A DNA stretch of 5,402 nucleotides from Clostridia bacterium (GTDB taxonomy: Bacteria; Bacillota; Clostridia; Christensenellales; Borkfalkiaceae): the NCBI GenBank assembly GCA_017620875.1, contig JAGAUH010000271.1, forward strand, positions 1 to 5,402, given 5' to 3'. The notes below the pieces were generated by a model, which was given only the letters and a program-made list of their open reading frames with translations, was not told the DNA's origin and made no database searches. Position 1 is the stretch's first letter; the number at the start of each line of letters is the position of its first letter. Both the position numbers and the translations under genes were made by a program. Shown one piece after another: positions 1-5,402 of the stretch.

Positions 1-859
1 ATATAACGGTCTAATAGTCGAAATAAAAACAATGCTAATTTCAATACCAAAAATGGCGGTTATGAGAGATTCCGAAATAAAACTTAGTAACCTGATTAAG
101 CCTACTTCTTACTTGTATTTATTAAAACTTATTTTTTGGCAAGGCGACGGTTTAAAGCACAATAGCACTTACTTTGGATTGTTTTATAAAAGCAGTATTC
201 CTTTTATGACGTTAGGGTTTTTCTTGCAAGTAAAAGACTTTATTTTAAGCGTAAAGAAAAAAGAGTTTAAGGCGCAAAATTTGTTTTTAACTTCGCTAGT
301 TTGTGCAATTATTACAACGCTATTATTATATAAACCAAATATCAACAGGGCAAACGCGTTACATTTTAATTTGCTATTTCCTACCGCAATAGGACTAAAC
401 GCCTTTTTTAATTATTTTAAAAAGGCAAAATATTTAAAAAGGATATTTGTAGTTGGGTATAGTGTTTTAACCATAGCCTTTTGCGGGGTTTACTTTGTAA
501 AGTTTGATAAAGACATTTCTTACAATTTTAGGCGTGGCGTTAAAGAGTGCGTAGAATTTGTAAAACAAAACGAATTTGAAAAGGTTAGCGTAGATAGCGA
601 TATTTATTATTCTCAAATACTTTTTTACGATAAAACCCCCGTTAAAAATTATAGGCAAACGGTAAAATACCAAAATTATCCTAACGCGTTTTTAATTGTA
701 GATAGTTTCGAAAATTATTATTTTTTCGACAATTCGGTTATAGAAATTTCGGATAGTTTTAACGCGTATATCATTGCCAATTCCGATAGGCAAAGGTTTA
801 TAGATAGCGGATATAACGTGCAAACTTTTTACGAGTTTTCGGTTGCGTATAAATTGTAA
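1..859 (+). CDS. Probable GT39/ArnT-like membrane glycosyltransferase, C-terminal part (5' end outside window)
   Basis: The frame is open from base 2 to the TAA at 857-859, so about 285 C-terminal residues of a larger protein are visible. The first in-frame ATG, at 32, has no Shine-Dalgarno sequence and sits inside family-like sequence, so it is probably internal. Numbering from that ATG: a loop with GDGLKHNS (38-45) and FGLFY (48-52) is followed by hydrophobic, probably membrane-spanning, segments near 54-74, 84-100, 109-128 and 136-157. The loop NINRANAL (103-110) lies between the second and third. A soluble tail of about 115 residues follows, with YYSQILFYDKTP (192-203) and NYPNAFLIVDSF (215-226). 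From memory, this loop-helix-tail arrangement matches clostridial GT39-type transferases, which use polyprenyl-phosphate sugar donors at the membrane. The catalytic N-terminal part is not visible, so donor and acceptor cannot be named. Arginine is mostly AGG (6 of 8 codons). A terminator follows at once, so this is the last gene of its unit. Confidence 0.72.
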   Translation, partial: YNGLIVEIKTMLISIPKMAVMRDSEIKLSNLIKPTSYLYLLKLIFWQGDGLKHNSTYFGLFYKSSIPFMTLGFFLQVKDFILSVKKKEFKAQNLFLTSLVCAIITTLLLYKPNINRANALHFNLLFPTAIGLNAFFNYFKKAKYLKRIFVVGYSVLTIAFCGVYFVKFDKDISYNFRRGVKECVEFVKQNEFEKVSVDSDIYYSQILFYDKTPVKNYRQTVKYQNYPNAFLIVDSFENYYFFDNSVIEISDSFNAYIIANSDRQRFIDSGYNVQTFYEFSVAYKL

Positions 860-893
860 AATCACCCCTTTTAAAAGGGGCGATTTGCTTTTT
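859..893 (+). terminator. Rho-independent terminator of the glycosyltransferase gene
   Basis: The hairpin has left arm AAATCACCCCTTTT (859-872) and right arm AAAAGGGGCGATTT (873-886). There is one A/C mismatch (864/881) and a short TTAA apical loop. A five-T run follows at 889-893. The left arm begins on the last base of the stop codon, so it serves the upstream gene and separates it from the VWA-ppdK unit. Confidence 0.85.
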
Positions 894-959
894 GTAATAA
901 AAAAACGCCATAAAATAGTATAAATATATATTATTTACCTACTTTTGTTTTTAAAACCC

Positions 960-988
960 TTGAAAAAAGCAAAAAAATGGTGTATAAT
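960..988 (+). promoter_or_regulatory. SigA-type promoter for the VWA-ppdK unit
   Basis: A -35 box TTGAAA (960-965) and a perfect -10 box TATAAT (983-988) are separated by exactly 17 bp. The expected start of transcription is near 995, giving a leader of about 25 nt before the ATG at 1021. The leader is too short for a riboswitch. The flanking DNA (895-1005) is very AT-rich and no clear operator was seen. Confidence 0.8.
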
Positions 989-1020
989 TTATAAGCATTA
1001 AAATTAGGATAAAGATTTCT

Positions 1021-1695
1021 ATGGCAGAAAAAAAGGATTTTTATTTTGATTTGGTTGTTTGTATAGATAAAACGTTTAGCATGTTTGACCAAATAAATTT
1101 TATTTCGGATTTTGTAAACGGCTTTTACGATTCTGCAAAAAATCAAATACAAAATTCTATTACCAAACTACAACAGTTAAGGATAAGGGTTATAACGTTT
1201 ACCGATTATAACCAAGAAGACAATGCCGTAGAAGACTTTGGTTTTTTAAAAATGCCAGAGCAAAGTGGAGAACTTTATTCTATTTTAGAAAATCTTTCTA
1301 CTAACGTTATTTGCAAGCATAGGGGTTATAGTAACGGGCTAGAAGCGCTTAGCGTTGCGCTAGAAAAAGACTTTGTAGATGTAAGTAGCAAAAACGGTAG
1401 GCAAGCACTAATAATTTTTTCTAAAAACAAACCGCTACCATTGCAAGAGAGCAAAAATTTGCCAAACTACCCAACTAATATGCCTGCAACCTTGCAAGAA
1501 CTTAAAGACAAGTGGGAAAACGGCAAGTTAGAAAAAACTAAAAAAATGTTAATTTTATTTTGCGATTTACAAAAAGGCGAAAACAGTTGGTATCCGTTAG
1601 AAAGGTGGGATAAAACTATGACTATCGATACCGAAGATATAACCGAGTATACGCAAGATTTTATTTTAGAAACAATTTTAATTGATATAATTTAA
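1021..1695 (+). CDS. VWA-domain protein with partly eroded metal site, upstream of ppdK
   Basis: This is a soluble 224-residue protein without signal peptide or membrane segment. The start is the first in-frame ATG, with AGGA (1006-1009) 11 nt upstream, a slightly long spacing. The von Willebrand factor A fold is recognisable. Strand 1 ends in the MIDAS-like DKTFS (D16, T18, S20, fitting D-x-T-x-S). Then come RIRVITFTDY (54-63), DFGFLKMPEQ (72-81), NGLEAL (105-110), a hydrophobic strand ALIIFS (129-134), NYPTNMPATLQEL (149-161) and strand MLILFC (176-181). In related bacterial VWA proteins, as I recall them, NGLEAL is preceded by an acidic GGD-x-PE stretch and the middle strand ends in TD. 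Here these are KHRGYS and SK, so metal binding may be weak or lost. VWA domains usually mediate protein-protein contacts. The gene sits 14 bp before ppdK and probably shares its transcript, but no function can be assigned. All five arginines are AGG. Confidence 0.82.
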   Translation: MAEKKDFYFDLVVCIDKTFSMFDQINFISDFVNGFYDSAKNQIQNSITKLQQLRIRVITFTDYNQEDNAVEDFGFLKMPEQSGELYSILENLSTNVICKHRGYSNGLEALSVALEKDFVDVSSKNGRQALIIFSKNKPLPLQESKNLPNYPTNMPATLQELKDKWENGKLEKTKKMLILFCDLQKGENSWYPLERWDKTMTIDTEDITEYTQDFILETILIDII

Positions 1696-1709
1696 ACAAG
1701 GAGAGTAAT

Positions 1710-4358
1710 ATGCAAAACAAAAAGTTCGTATACCTTTTTAGCGAAGGTAACAAAAACATGAGAGAACTACTTGGCGGAAAAGGCGCAAACCTAGCAGAAA
1801 TGACTAGCATTGGTTTACCCGTTCCTCAAGGCTTTACCATTTCTACCGAGGCTTGTACACAATACTACGAAGATGGTAGACAAATAAACGAAGATATTCA
1901 AAAAGAAATTTTAGAAAATATCGAAAAGTTAGAAAAAATTACCGGTAAAAAATTCGGCGATTTAGAAAATCCACTTTTAGTTTCGGTTCGTTCCGGTGCA
2001 AGGGCAAGTATGCCTGGTATGATGGATACGGTATTAAACCTAGGACTTAACGAACAAGTTGTAGAAGTTTTATCTTATAAGAGCGGAAATCCAAGATGGG
2101 CTTGGGACTGCTACAGAAGATTTATCCAAATGTTCTCCGACGTCGTTATGGAAGTTAGCAAAAAGGAGTTCGAAGTTTTAATTGATAAAAAGAAAGAGCA
2201 AAAGGGAGTTGAGTTCGACGTAGATTTAACTGCAGACGACTTAAAAGACTTAGCAAATCAATTTAAAGCAAAATATAAAAACGCTTTAGGTAAAGATTTC
2301 CCTACCGATCCAAAGGAACAATTATTCGAAGCGGTTAAAGCCGTATTTAGAAGTTGGGATAACCCAAGAGCAAACGTATATCGTATGGACCACGATATCC
2401 CTTATAGTTGGGGTACTGCCGTAAACGTACAAATGATGGCGTTTGGTAACATGGGCGACGATTGCGGAACGGGCGTTGCATTTACTCGTAACCCTGCTAC
2501 CGGCGAAAAGGGCTTAATGGGCGAATTTTTAATGAACGCTCAAGGCGAAGACGTTGTTGCCGGTGTAAGAACTCCAATGCCTATTAGCGAAATGAAAAAG
2601 GTTCTTCCTGACGTGTACGGACAATTCTTAAAAATTTGTTCTGTGTTAGAAAACCACTATAGAGATATGCAAGATATGGAATTTACCATAGAAAAAGGTC
2701 AACTATATATGTTGCAAACAAGAAATGGTAAAAGAACTGCTGCCGCAGCAATCCGTATCGCTTGCGATTTAATAGACGAGGGTATGATTTCGGAAGAAGA
2801 AGCATTATTACAAATAGACGCTAAGTCTCTAGATATGTTACTTCACCCAACTTTCGATGCTAAAGCACTTAAAGATGCAGACAAAAATAACGTTATCGGT
2901 AAAGGTATTGCCGCTTCTCCAGGGGCTGCCGCTGGTTCTATCGTGTTTACTCCAGAAGACGCAGTAGAACTTGGTAAAAAAGGCGAAAACGTTATTCTAG
3001 TTAGATTAGAAACTTCTCCAGAAGATATCGAAGGTATGAAGTATGCTCAAGGTATCTTAACCGTTAGAGGCGGACAAACTTCTCACGCAGCGGTTGTTGC
3101 TCGTGGTATGGGTACTTGTTGCGTTTCTGGTTGCGGAGATATCAAAATGCACGAAGAAGAAAAATGGTTCTCTTTGGCAGGTAAAATCTTTAAAGAAGGC
3201 GATAAGATTTCTTTAGACGGTTCTACCGGTAATATTTACGATATTGCTATTAAAACCGTTCCTGCAGATCCTAACAGTGGATACTTTGGCAGAATTATGA
3301 AACTTGCCGACAAGTATAGAGTTTTAGGCGTAAGAACAAATGCCGACACTCCAGAAGATGCTCAAAGAGCAAGAGAACTTGGCGCAGAAGGTATTGGTTT
3401 ATGTAGAACGGAACACATGTTCTTTGGACCTGGAAGAATTGATAAGTTTAGAGAAATGATTTGCTCTGAAACTAAAGAAGAAAGAGTAAAAGCGCTTGAT
3501 AAAATCGAGCCAATGCAACAAGCCGACTTCGAAGGACTTATGGAAGCGTTACAAGGTCAACCTGTTACTATTAGATTTTTAGACCCACCTCTACACGAGT
3601 TCGTTCCTACAGACTTAAACGATATTAAGGCTCTAGCAGAAGCACAAGGTAAGACTATAGAAGAAATTAAAATGATTTGTTATTCTCTACACGAGTTTAA
3701 CCCAATGATGGGACACCGTGGTTGTCGTTTAACGGTAACGTATCCAGAAATTGCTATTATGCAAACTAAGGCAGTTATTAAGGCGGCTATCGCAGTTCAA
3801 AAGAGACACCCAGATTGGAAAGTCGTACCAGAAATTATGATTCCGCTAGTTGGCGAAGTTAAAGAACTTGCTTTCTGTAAAAAAGCAGTTGTAGAAACTG
3901 CAGACGCAGTAATTAAAGCGGCAGGCGTTAAGTTAGAGTATCAAGTTGGTACTATGATAGAAATCCCAAGAGCGGCTCTTACTGCAGACGAAATCGCTAA
4001 AGAAGCAGACTTCTTCTGTTTTGGTACTAACGACTTAACTCAAATGACCTTTGGTTTCAGTAGAGACGACGCAGGTAAATTTTTACCAAGTTACTACGGA
4101 GCAAAAATTTACGAGTCAGATCCATTTGCAAGACTAGATACCACCGGTGTTGGTAAACTTATGGATATGGCAACTAAATTAGGACATAGTGCAAACGACA
4201 AAATCCACTGCGGTATTTGTGGTGAGCACGGTGGTGATCCAAGCAGTATCGAATTCTGTCACGAAATCGGATTAGATTACGTTTCTTGTTCTCCTTACAG
4301 AGTGCCTATTGCAAGACTTTCTGCTGCGCAAGCACAAATTAAAGCGCCTAGAAAATAA
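1710..4358 (+). CDS. ppdK: Pyruvate, phosphate dikinase (PPDK)
   Basis: This cytosolic enzyme interconverts ATP + Pi + pyruvate with AMP + PPi + PEP, and links glycolysis and gluconeogenesis in many anaerobes. The 882 residues appear complete; the Clostridium symbiosum enzyme has about 874. The start is fixed by AAGGAG (1698-1703), 6 nt before the ATG, and by the family-typical N-terminus leading to LLGGKGANLAEM (20-31). The ATP-grasp domain (about 1-340) has SVRSGARASMPGMMDT (92-107, R94), FTRNPATGEKG (258-268) and MLQTRNGKRT (334-343, R338). The swivelling phosphohistidine domain (about 395-510) has GGQTSHAAVVARGMG (454-468), with catalytic H459 and the neighbouring T457 that is the regulatory site in plants. 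The C-terminal TIM barrel (about 530-875) has GLCRTEHMF (563-571, R566), RFLDPPLHEF (622-631), MGHRGCRL (667-674), GTMIEIPRAAL (747-757, E751), FGTNDLTQ (771-778) and CGICGEHGG (834-842, catalytic C837). No key residue is missing. Arginine is mainly AGA or CGT, unlike the two upstream genes, consistent with high expression. It is probably co-transcribed with the VWA gene. No PPDK regulatory kinase/phosphatase gene is in the window. Confidence 0.98.
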   Translation: MQNKKFVYLFSEGNKNMRELLGGKGANLAEMTSIGLPVPQGFTISTEACTQYYEDGRQINEDIQKEILENIEKLEKITGKKFGDLENPLLVSVRSGARASMPGMMDTVLNLGLNEQVVEVLSYKSGNPRWAWDCYRRFIQMFSDVVMEVSKKEFEVLIDKKKEQKGVEFDVDLTADDLKDLANQFKAKYKNALGKDFPTDPKEQLFEAVKAVFRSWDNPRANVYRMDHDIPYSWGTAVNVQMMAFGNMGDDCGTGVAFTRNPATGEKGLMGEFLMNAQGEDVVAGVRTPMPISEMKKVLPDVYGQFLKICSVLENHYRDMQDMEFTIEKGQLYMLQTRNGKRTAAAAIRIACDLIDEGMISEEEALLQIDAKSLDMLLHPTFDAKALKDADKNNVIGKGIAASPGAAAGSIVFTPEDAVELGKKGENVILVRLETSPEDIEGMKYAQGILTVRGGQTSHAAVVARGMGTCCVSGCGDIKMHEEEKWFSLAGKIFKEGDKISLDGSTGNIYDIAIKTVPADPNSGYFGRIMKLADKYRVLGVRTNADTPEDAQRARELGAEGIGLCRTEHMFFGPGRIDKFREMICSETKEERVKALDKIEPMQQADFEGLMEALQGQPVTIRFLDPPLHEFVPTDLNDIKALAEAQGKTIEEIKMICYSLHEFNPMMGHRGCRLTVTYPEIAIMQTKAVIKAAIAVQKRHPDWKVVPEIMIPLVGEVKELAFCKKAVVETADAVIKAAGVKLEYQVGTMIEIPRAALTADEIAKEADFFCFGTNDLTQMTFGFSRDDAGKFLPSYYGAKIYESDPFARLDTTGVGKLMDMATKLGHSANDKIHCGICGEHGGDPSSIEFCHEIGLDYVSCSPYRVPIARLSAAQAQIKAPRK

Positions 4359-4381
4359 TTTGCAATAAAAATTAAAAATAT

Positions 4382-4417
4382 AAAAGACCTTGTAGAAAAC
4401 TCTATAAGGTCTTTTTT
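4382..4417 (+). terminator. Strong Rho-independent terminator after ppdK
   Basis: A 15-bp stem is formed by AAAAGACCTTGTAGA (4382-4396) and TCTATAAGGTCTTTT (4401-4415). The only imperfection becomes a G-U pair in RNA (4392/4405). The loop is AAAC (4397-4400). The T run is six bases (4412-4417). It lies 23 bp after the ppdK stop and closes the VWA-ppdK unit. Confidence 0.93.
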
Positions 4418-4511
4418 GTGTATTTTTGTTAATTATTGGGCTATTCTAAAAATGGTAAAACAATGTAAACGTTTTATAAATAATGAGTTACAATAGATAT
4501 AAGTAAAATGT

Positions 4512-4609
4512 GTTTCTCGTAAAAATAAATAATATTTGTGAGAAATTTTTCATTTTACGAGAAAACCTATTGACTTTTCTCGTAAAAAGTTTTATAATTT
4601 GGGAGAAAG
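4512..4609. repeat. Phased operator-like array of a 13-bp element at the Fic promoter
   Basis: A 13-bp element, TTTTCTCGTAAAA, recurs in both orientations. Site 1 is 4512-4524 (+, first base G). Site 2 is 4534-4546 (-, degenerate, ATTTGTGAGAAAT). Site 3 is 4553-4565 (-, exact, TTTTACGAGAAAA). Site 4 is 4575-4587 (+, exact). Site 5 is 4597-4609 (-, degenerate, ATTTGGGAGAAAG). Sites 3 and 4 form a perfect inverted repeat with a 9-nt spacer. Site centres fall at 4518, 4540, 4559, 4581 and 4603, so the steps are 22, 19, 22 and 22 bp, near two DNA turns. This puts the sites on roughly one face of the helix. Site 4 fills the -35/-10 spacer and site 5 overlaps the end of the -10 box and the expected +1, so bound protein should block RNA polymerase. 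The regulator is unknown; the Fic protein itself is one candidate. Confidence 0.72.
4570..4598 (+). promoter_or_regulatory. SigA-type promoter of the Fic gene, embedded in operator repeats
   Basis: The -35 box TTGACT (4570-4575) and -10 box TATAAT (4593-4598) have an ideal 17-bp spacer. The expected start is near 4605, leaving a leader of about 25 nt. The near-consensus boxes predict a strong promoter when not repressed. An exact copy of the 13-bp repeat (4575-4587) fills most of the spacer, and another (4553-4565) lies just upstream of the -35 box. Confidence 0.85.
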
Positions 4610-4630
4610 TGTTATAAAGAGGTGTATTTT

Positions 4631-5402
4631 ATGAGAGATTTTAATTACTCTTTACTAAAAGAACTAAAATGGGATTCCGAAATCGTTAGTTATTTAACGG
4701 CTATTTACGAAGCAAAGGGTAAACAAGAACTTTACTTAAAGCAACAGCCTGAAAAATTGAATAAACTTGTAGAAATTGCAAAAGTGCAAAGCACGGAATC
4801 TTCTAACGATATTGAAGGCATAAGAACGACGAATACGAGATTAAAACAACTTTTAACGGATAAGACTACGCCTAAAAACCGTGACGAAGAAGAAATCGCA
4901 GGGTATAGAGACGTATTGAACGTTATTCATGAAAGTTTTGAGTATATCCCGATGACGCCTAGCTATATCTTGCAACTTCATAAGATTTTATATAGTCATT
5001 CAAGCAAGAGTATCGGTGGTAAGTTTAAGAACGTGCAAAACTATATTACTATGACCGAAAACGGCAAGGAAAGTATTTTGTTTACGCTACCTGCGCCTTA
5101 CGAAACGCCCGATGCGATAGAGAAGATTTGTAACGAGTTTAATATAGCAATTTCAAAGTGCGAAGTATACCCTCTTATCTTGATACCAATTTTTATTCAC
5201 GATTTCTTGTGCATACACCCGTTTTCTGACGGTAATGGCAGAATGAGCAGACTTCTCACCACGCTACTCTTATATAGAAACGGCTATATGGTAGGTAAGT
5301 ATATTTCTTTGGAATCTAAAATCGCAAAGAATAAAAACGCTTATTACGACGCGTTAGAAAAAACGCAAGCAGGTTGGGACGAAGGAAAAGAAGACCCCGT
5401 TC
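4631..5402 (+). CDS. Class II Fic-domain protein (probable AMP transferase), 3' end outside window
   Basis: The frame runs from the ATG at 4631 to the window edge without a stop, giving 257 residues. AAGAGG (4617-4622) lies 8 nt before the ATG. Fic enzymes usually transfer AMP from ATP to hydroxyl side chains of target proteins. The catalytic motif HPFSDGNGR is intact at 196-204 (H196 as base, D200 for metal, N202/G203/R204 for phosphates), followed by M-S-R (R207). An N-terminal inhibitory helix carries SNDIEG at 58-63, fitting (S/T)xxxE(G/N), with E62 expected to hold the enzyme off until released. This makes it class II. The flap region that positions targets lies around GGKFKNVQNYI (129-139). 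Proteins of this type are about 350-380 residues as I recall, often ending in a winged-helix domain, so roughly 100 residues are missing here. No signal peptide or antitoxin partner is visible upstream. The gene has its own promoter and an operator-like repeat array. Arginine codons are AGA or CGT, never AGG. The target is unknown. Confidence 0.93.
   Translation, partial: MRDFNYSLLKELKWDSEIVSYLTAIYEAKGKQELYLKQQPEKLNKLVEIAKVQSTESSNDIEGIRTTNTRLKQLLTDKTTPKNRDEEEIAGYRDVLNVIHESFEYIPMTPSYILQLHKILYSHSSKSIGGKFKNVQNYITMTENGKESILFTLPAPYETPDAIEKICNEFNIAISKCEVYPLILIPIFIHDFLCIHPFSDGNGRMSRLLTTLLLYRNGYMVGKYISLESKIAKNKNAYYDALEKTQAGWDEGKEDPV

Noticed and set aside
32..34. ATG at 32 as the true start of the first gene
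   Set aside because: No Shine-Dalgarno sequence precedes it, the frame is open to the window edge, and the protein would begin in the middle of a membrane protein family without its catalytic part.
467..673. Reverse-strand open frame of 68 codons
   Set aside because: It lies wholly inside the glycosyltransferase coding region, on the opposite strand, with no recognisable domain. The + strand frame has clear family motifs across the same bases.
931..1152. Reverse-strand open frame of 73 codons
   Set aside because: It overlaps the promoter, leader and start of the VWA gene. Its lysine- and isoleucine-rich translation looks like the complement of AT-rich DNA and has no domain signal.
1021..4358. 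VWA gene as part of a tellurium-resistance (ter) or MoxR-VWA chaperone operon
   Set aside because: No TerD-like, AAA+ MoxR-like, kinase or phosphatase gene is adjacent; the only neighbour in the unit is ppdK.
4456..4476. Short inverted repeat TAAAAC / GTTTTA with a 9-nt spacer
   Set aside because: Six-bp AT-rich arms are expected by chance in such DNA. The sequence does not match the 13-bp element, and no gene start or promoter is nearby. The stretch 4418-4511 otherwise shows nothing supportable.
4512..4609. CRISPR array or origin-type iteron cluster
   Set aside because: The units are only 13 bp, occur in both orientations, have spacers of 6-9 bp, and sit exactly on a promoter. An operator array fits better.

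Overview
The window is AT-rich bacterial DNA with standard-code genes, TAA stops, purine-rich Shine-Dalgarno sites, consensus-like sigma-70/SigA promoters and hairpin-plus-T-run terminators. Together with the Clostridia-type protein families, this suggests a low-GC member of Bacillota, probably an uncultured gut-type clostridial lineage. The exact taxon cannot be settled from this window. All four genes that can be supported lie on the + strand.

Layout. (1) Bases 1-859 hold the C-terminal part of a polytopic membrane protein, probably a GT39/ArnT-like glycosyltransferase, whose frame is open to the left edge. It ends directly in a hairpin terminator (859-893). (2) A 17-bp-spaced promoter (960-988) drives a 224-residue von Willebrand factor A (VWA) domain protein (1021-1695). 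Fourteen bases later, behind a strong ribosome binding site, comes ppdK (1710-4358), a complete pyruvate, phosphate dikinase. These two probably form one operon, closed by a 15-bp-stem terminator (4382-4417). (3) A 272-bp intergenic region follows. Its first part (4418-4511) shows nothing convincing. Its second part (4512-4609) carries phased copies of a 13-bp TTTTCTCGTAAAA-type element around a strong promoter. (4) That promoter drives a class II Fic-domain protein (4631 to the right edge), seen for 257 residues and cut by the window end.

How they work together. PPDK interconverts ATP, phosphate and pyruvate with AMP, pyrophosphate and PEP, and is the metabolic core of the window. The VWA protein translated just ahead of it has no known role; its metal-binding site looks partly eroded. 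The glycosyltransferase and the Fic protein appear to be separate transcription units. The most noteworthy signal is the operator-like repeat array over the Fic promoter, which implies dedicated, probably cooperative, repression or autoregulation. No CRISPR array, RNA gene, insertion sequence or clearly new multi-gene system is visible.
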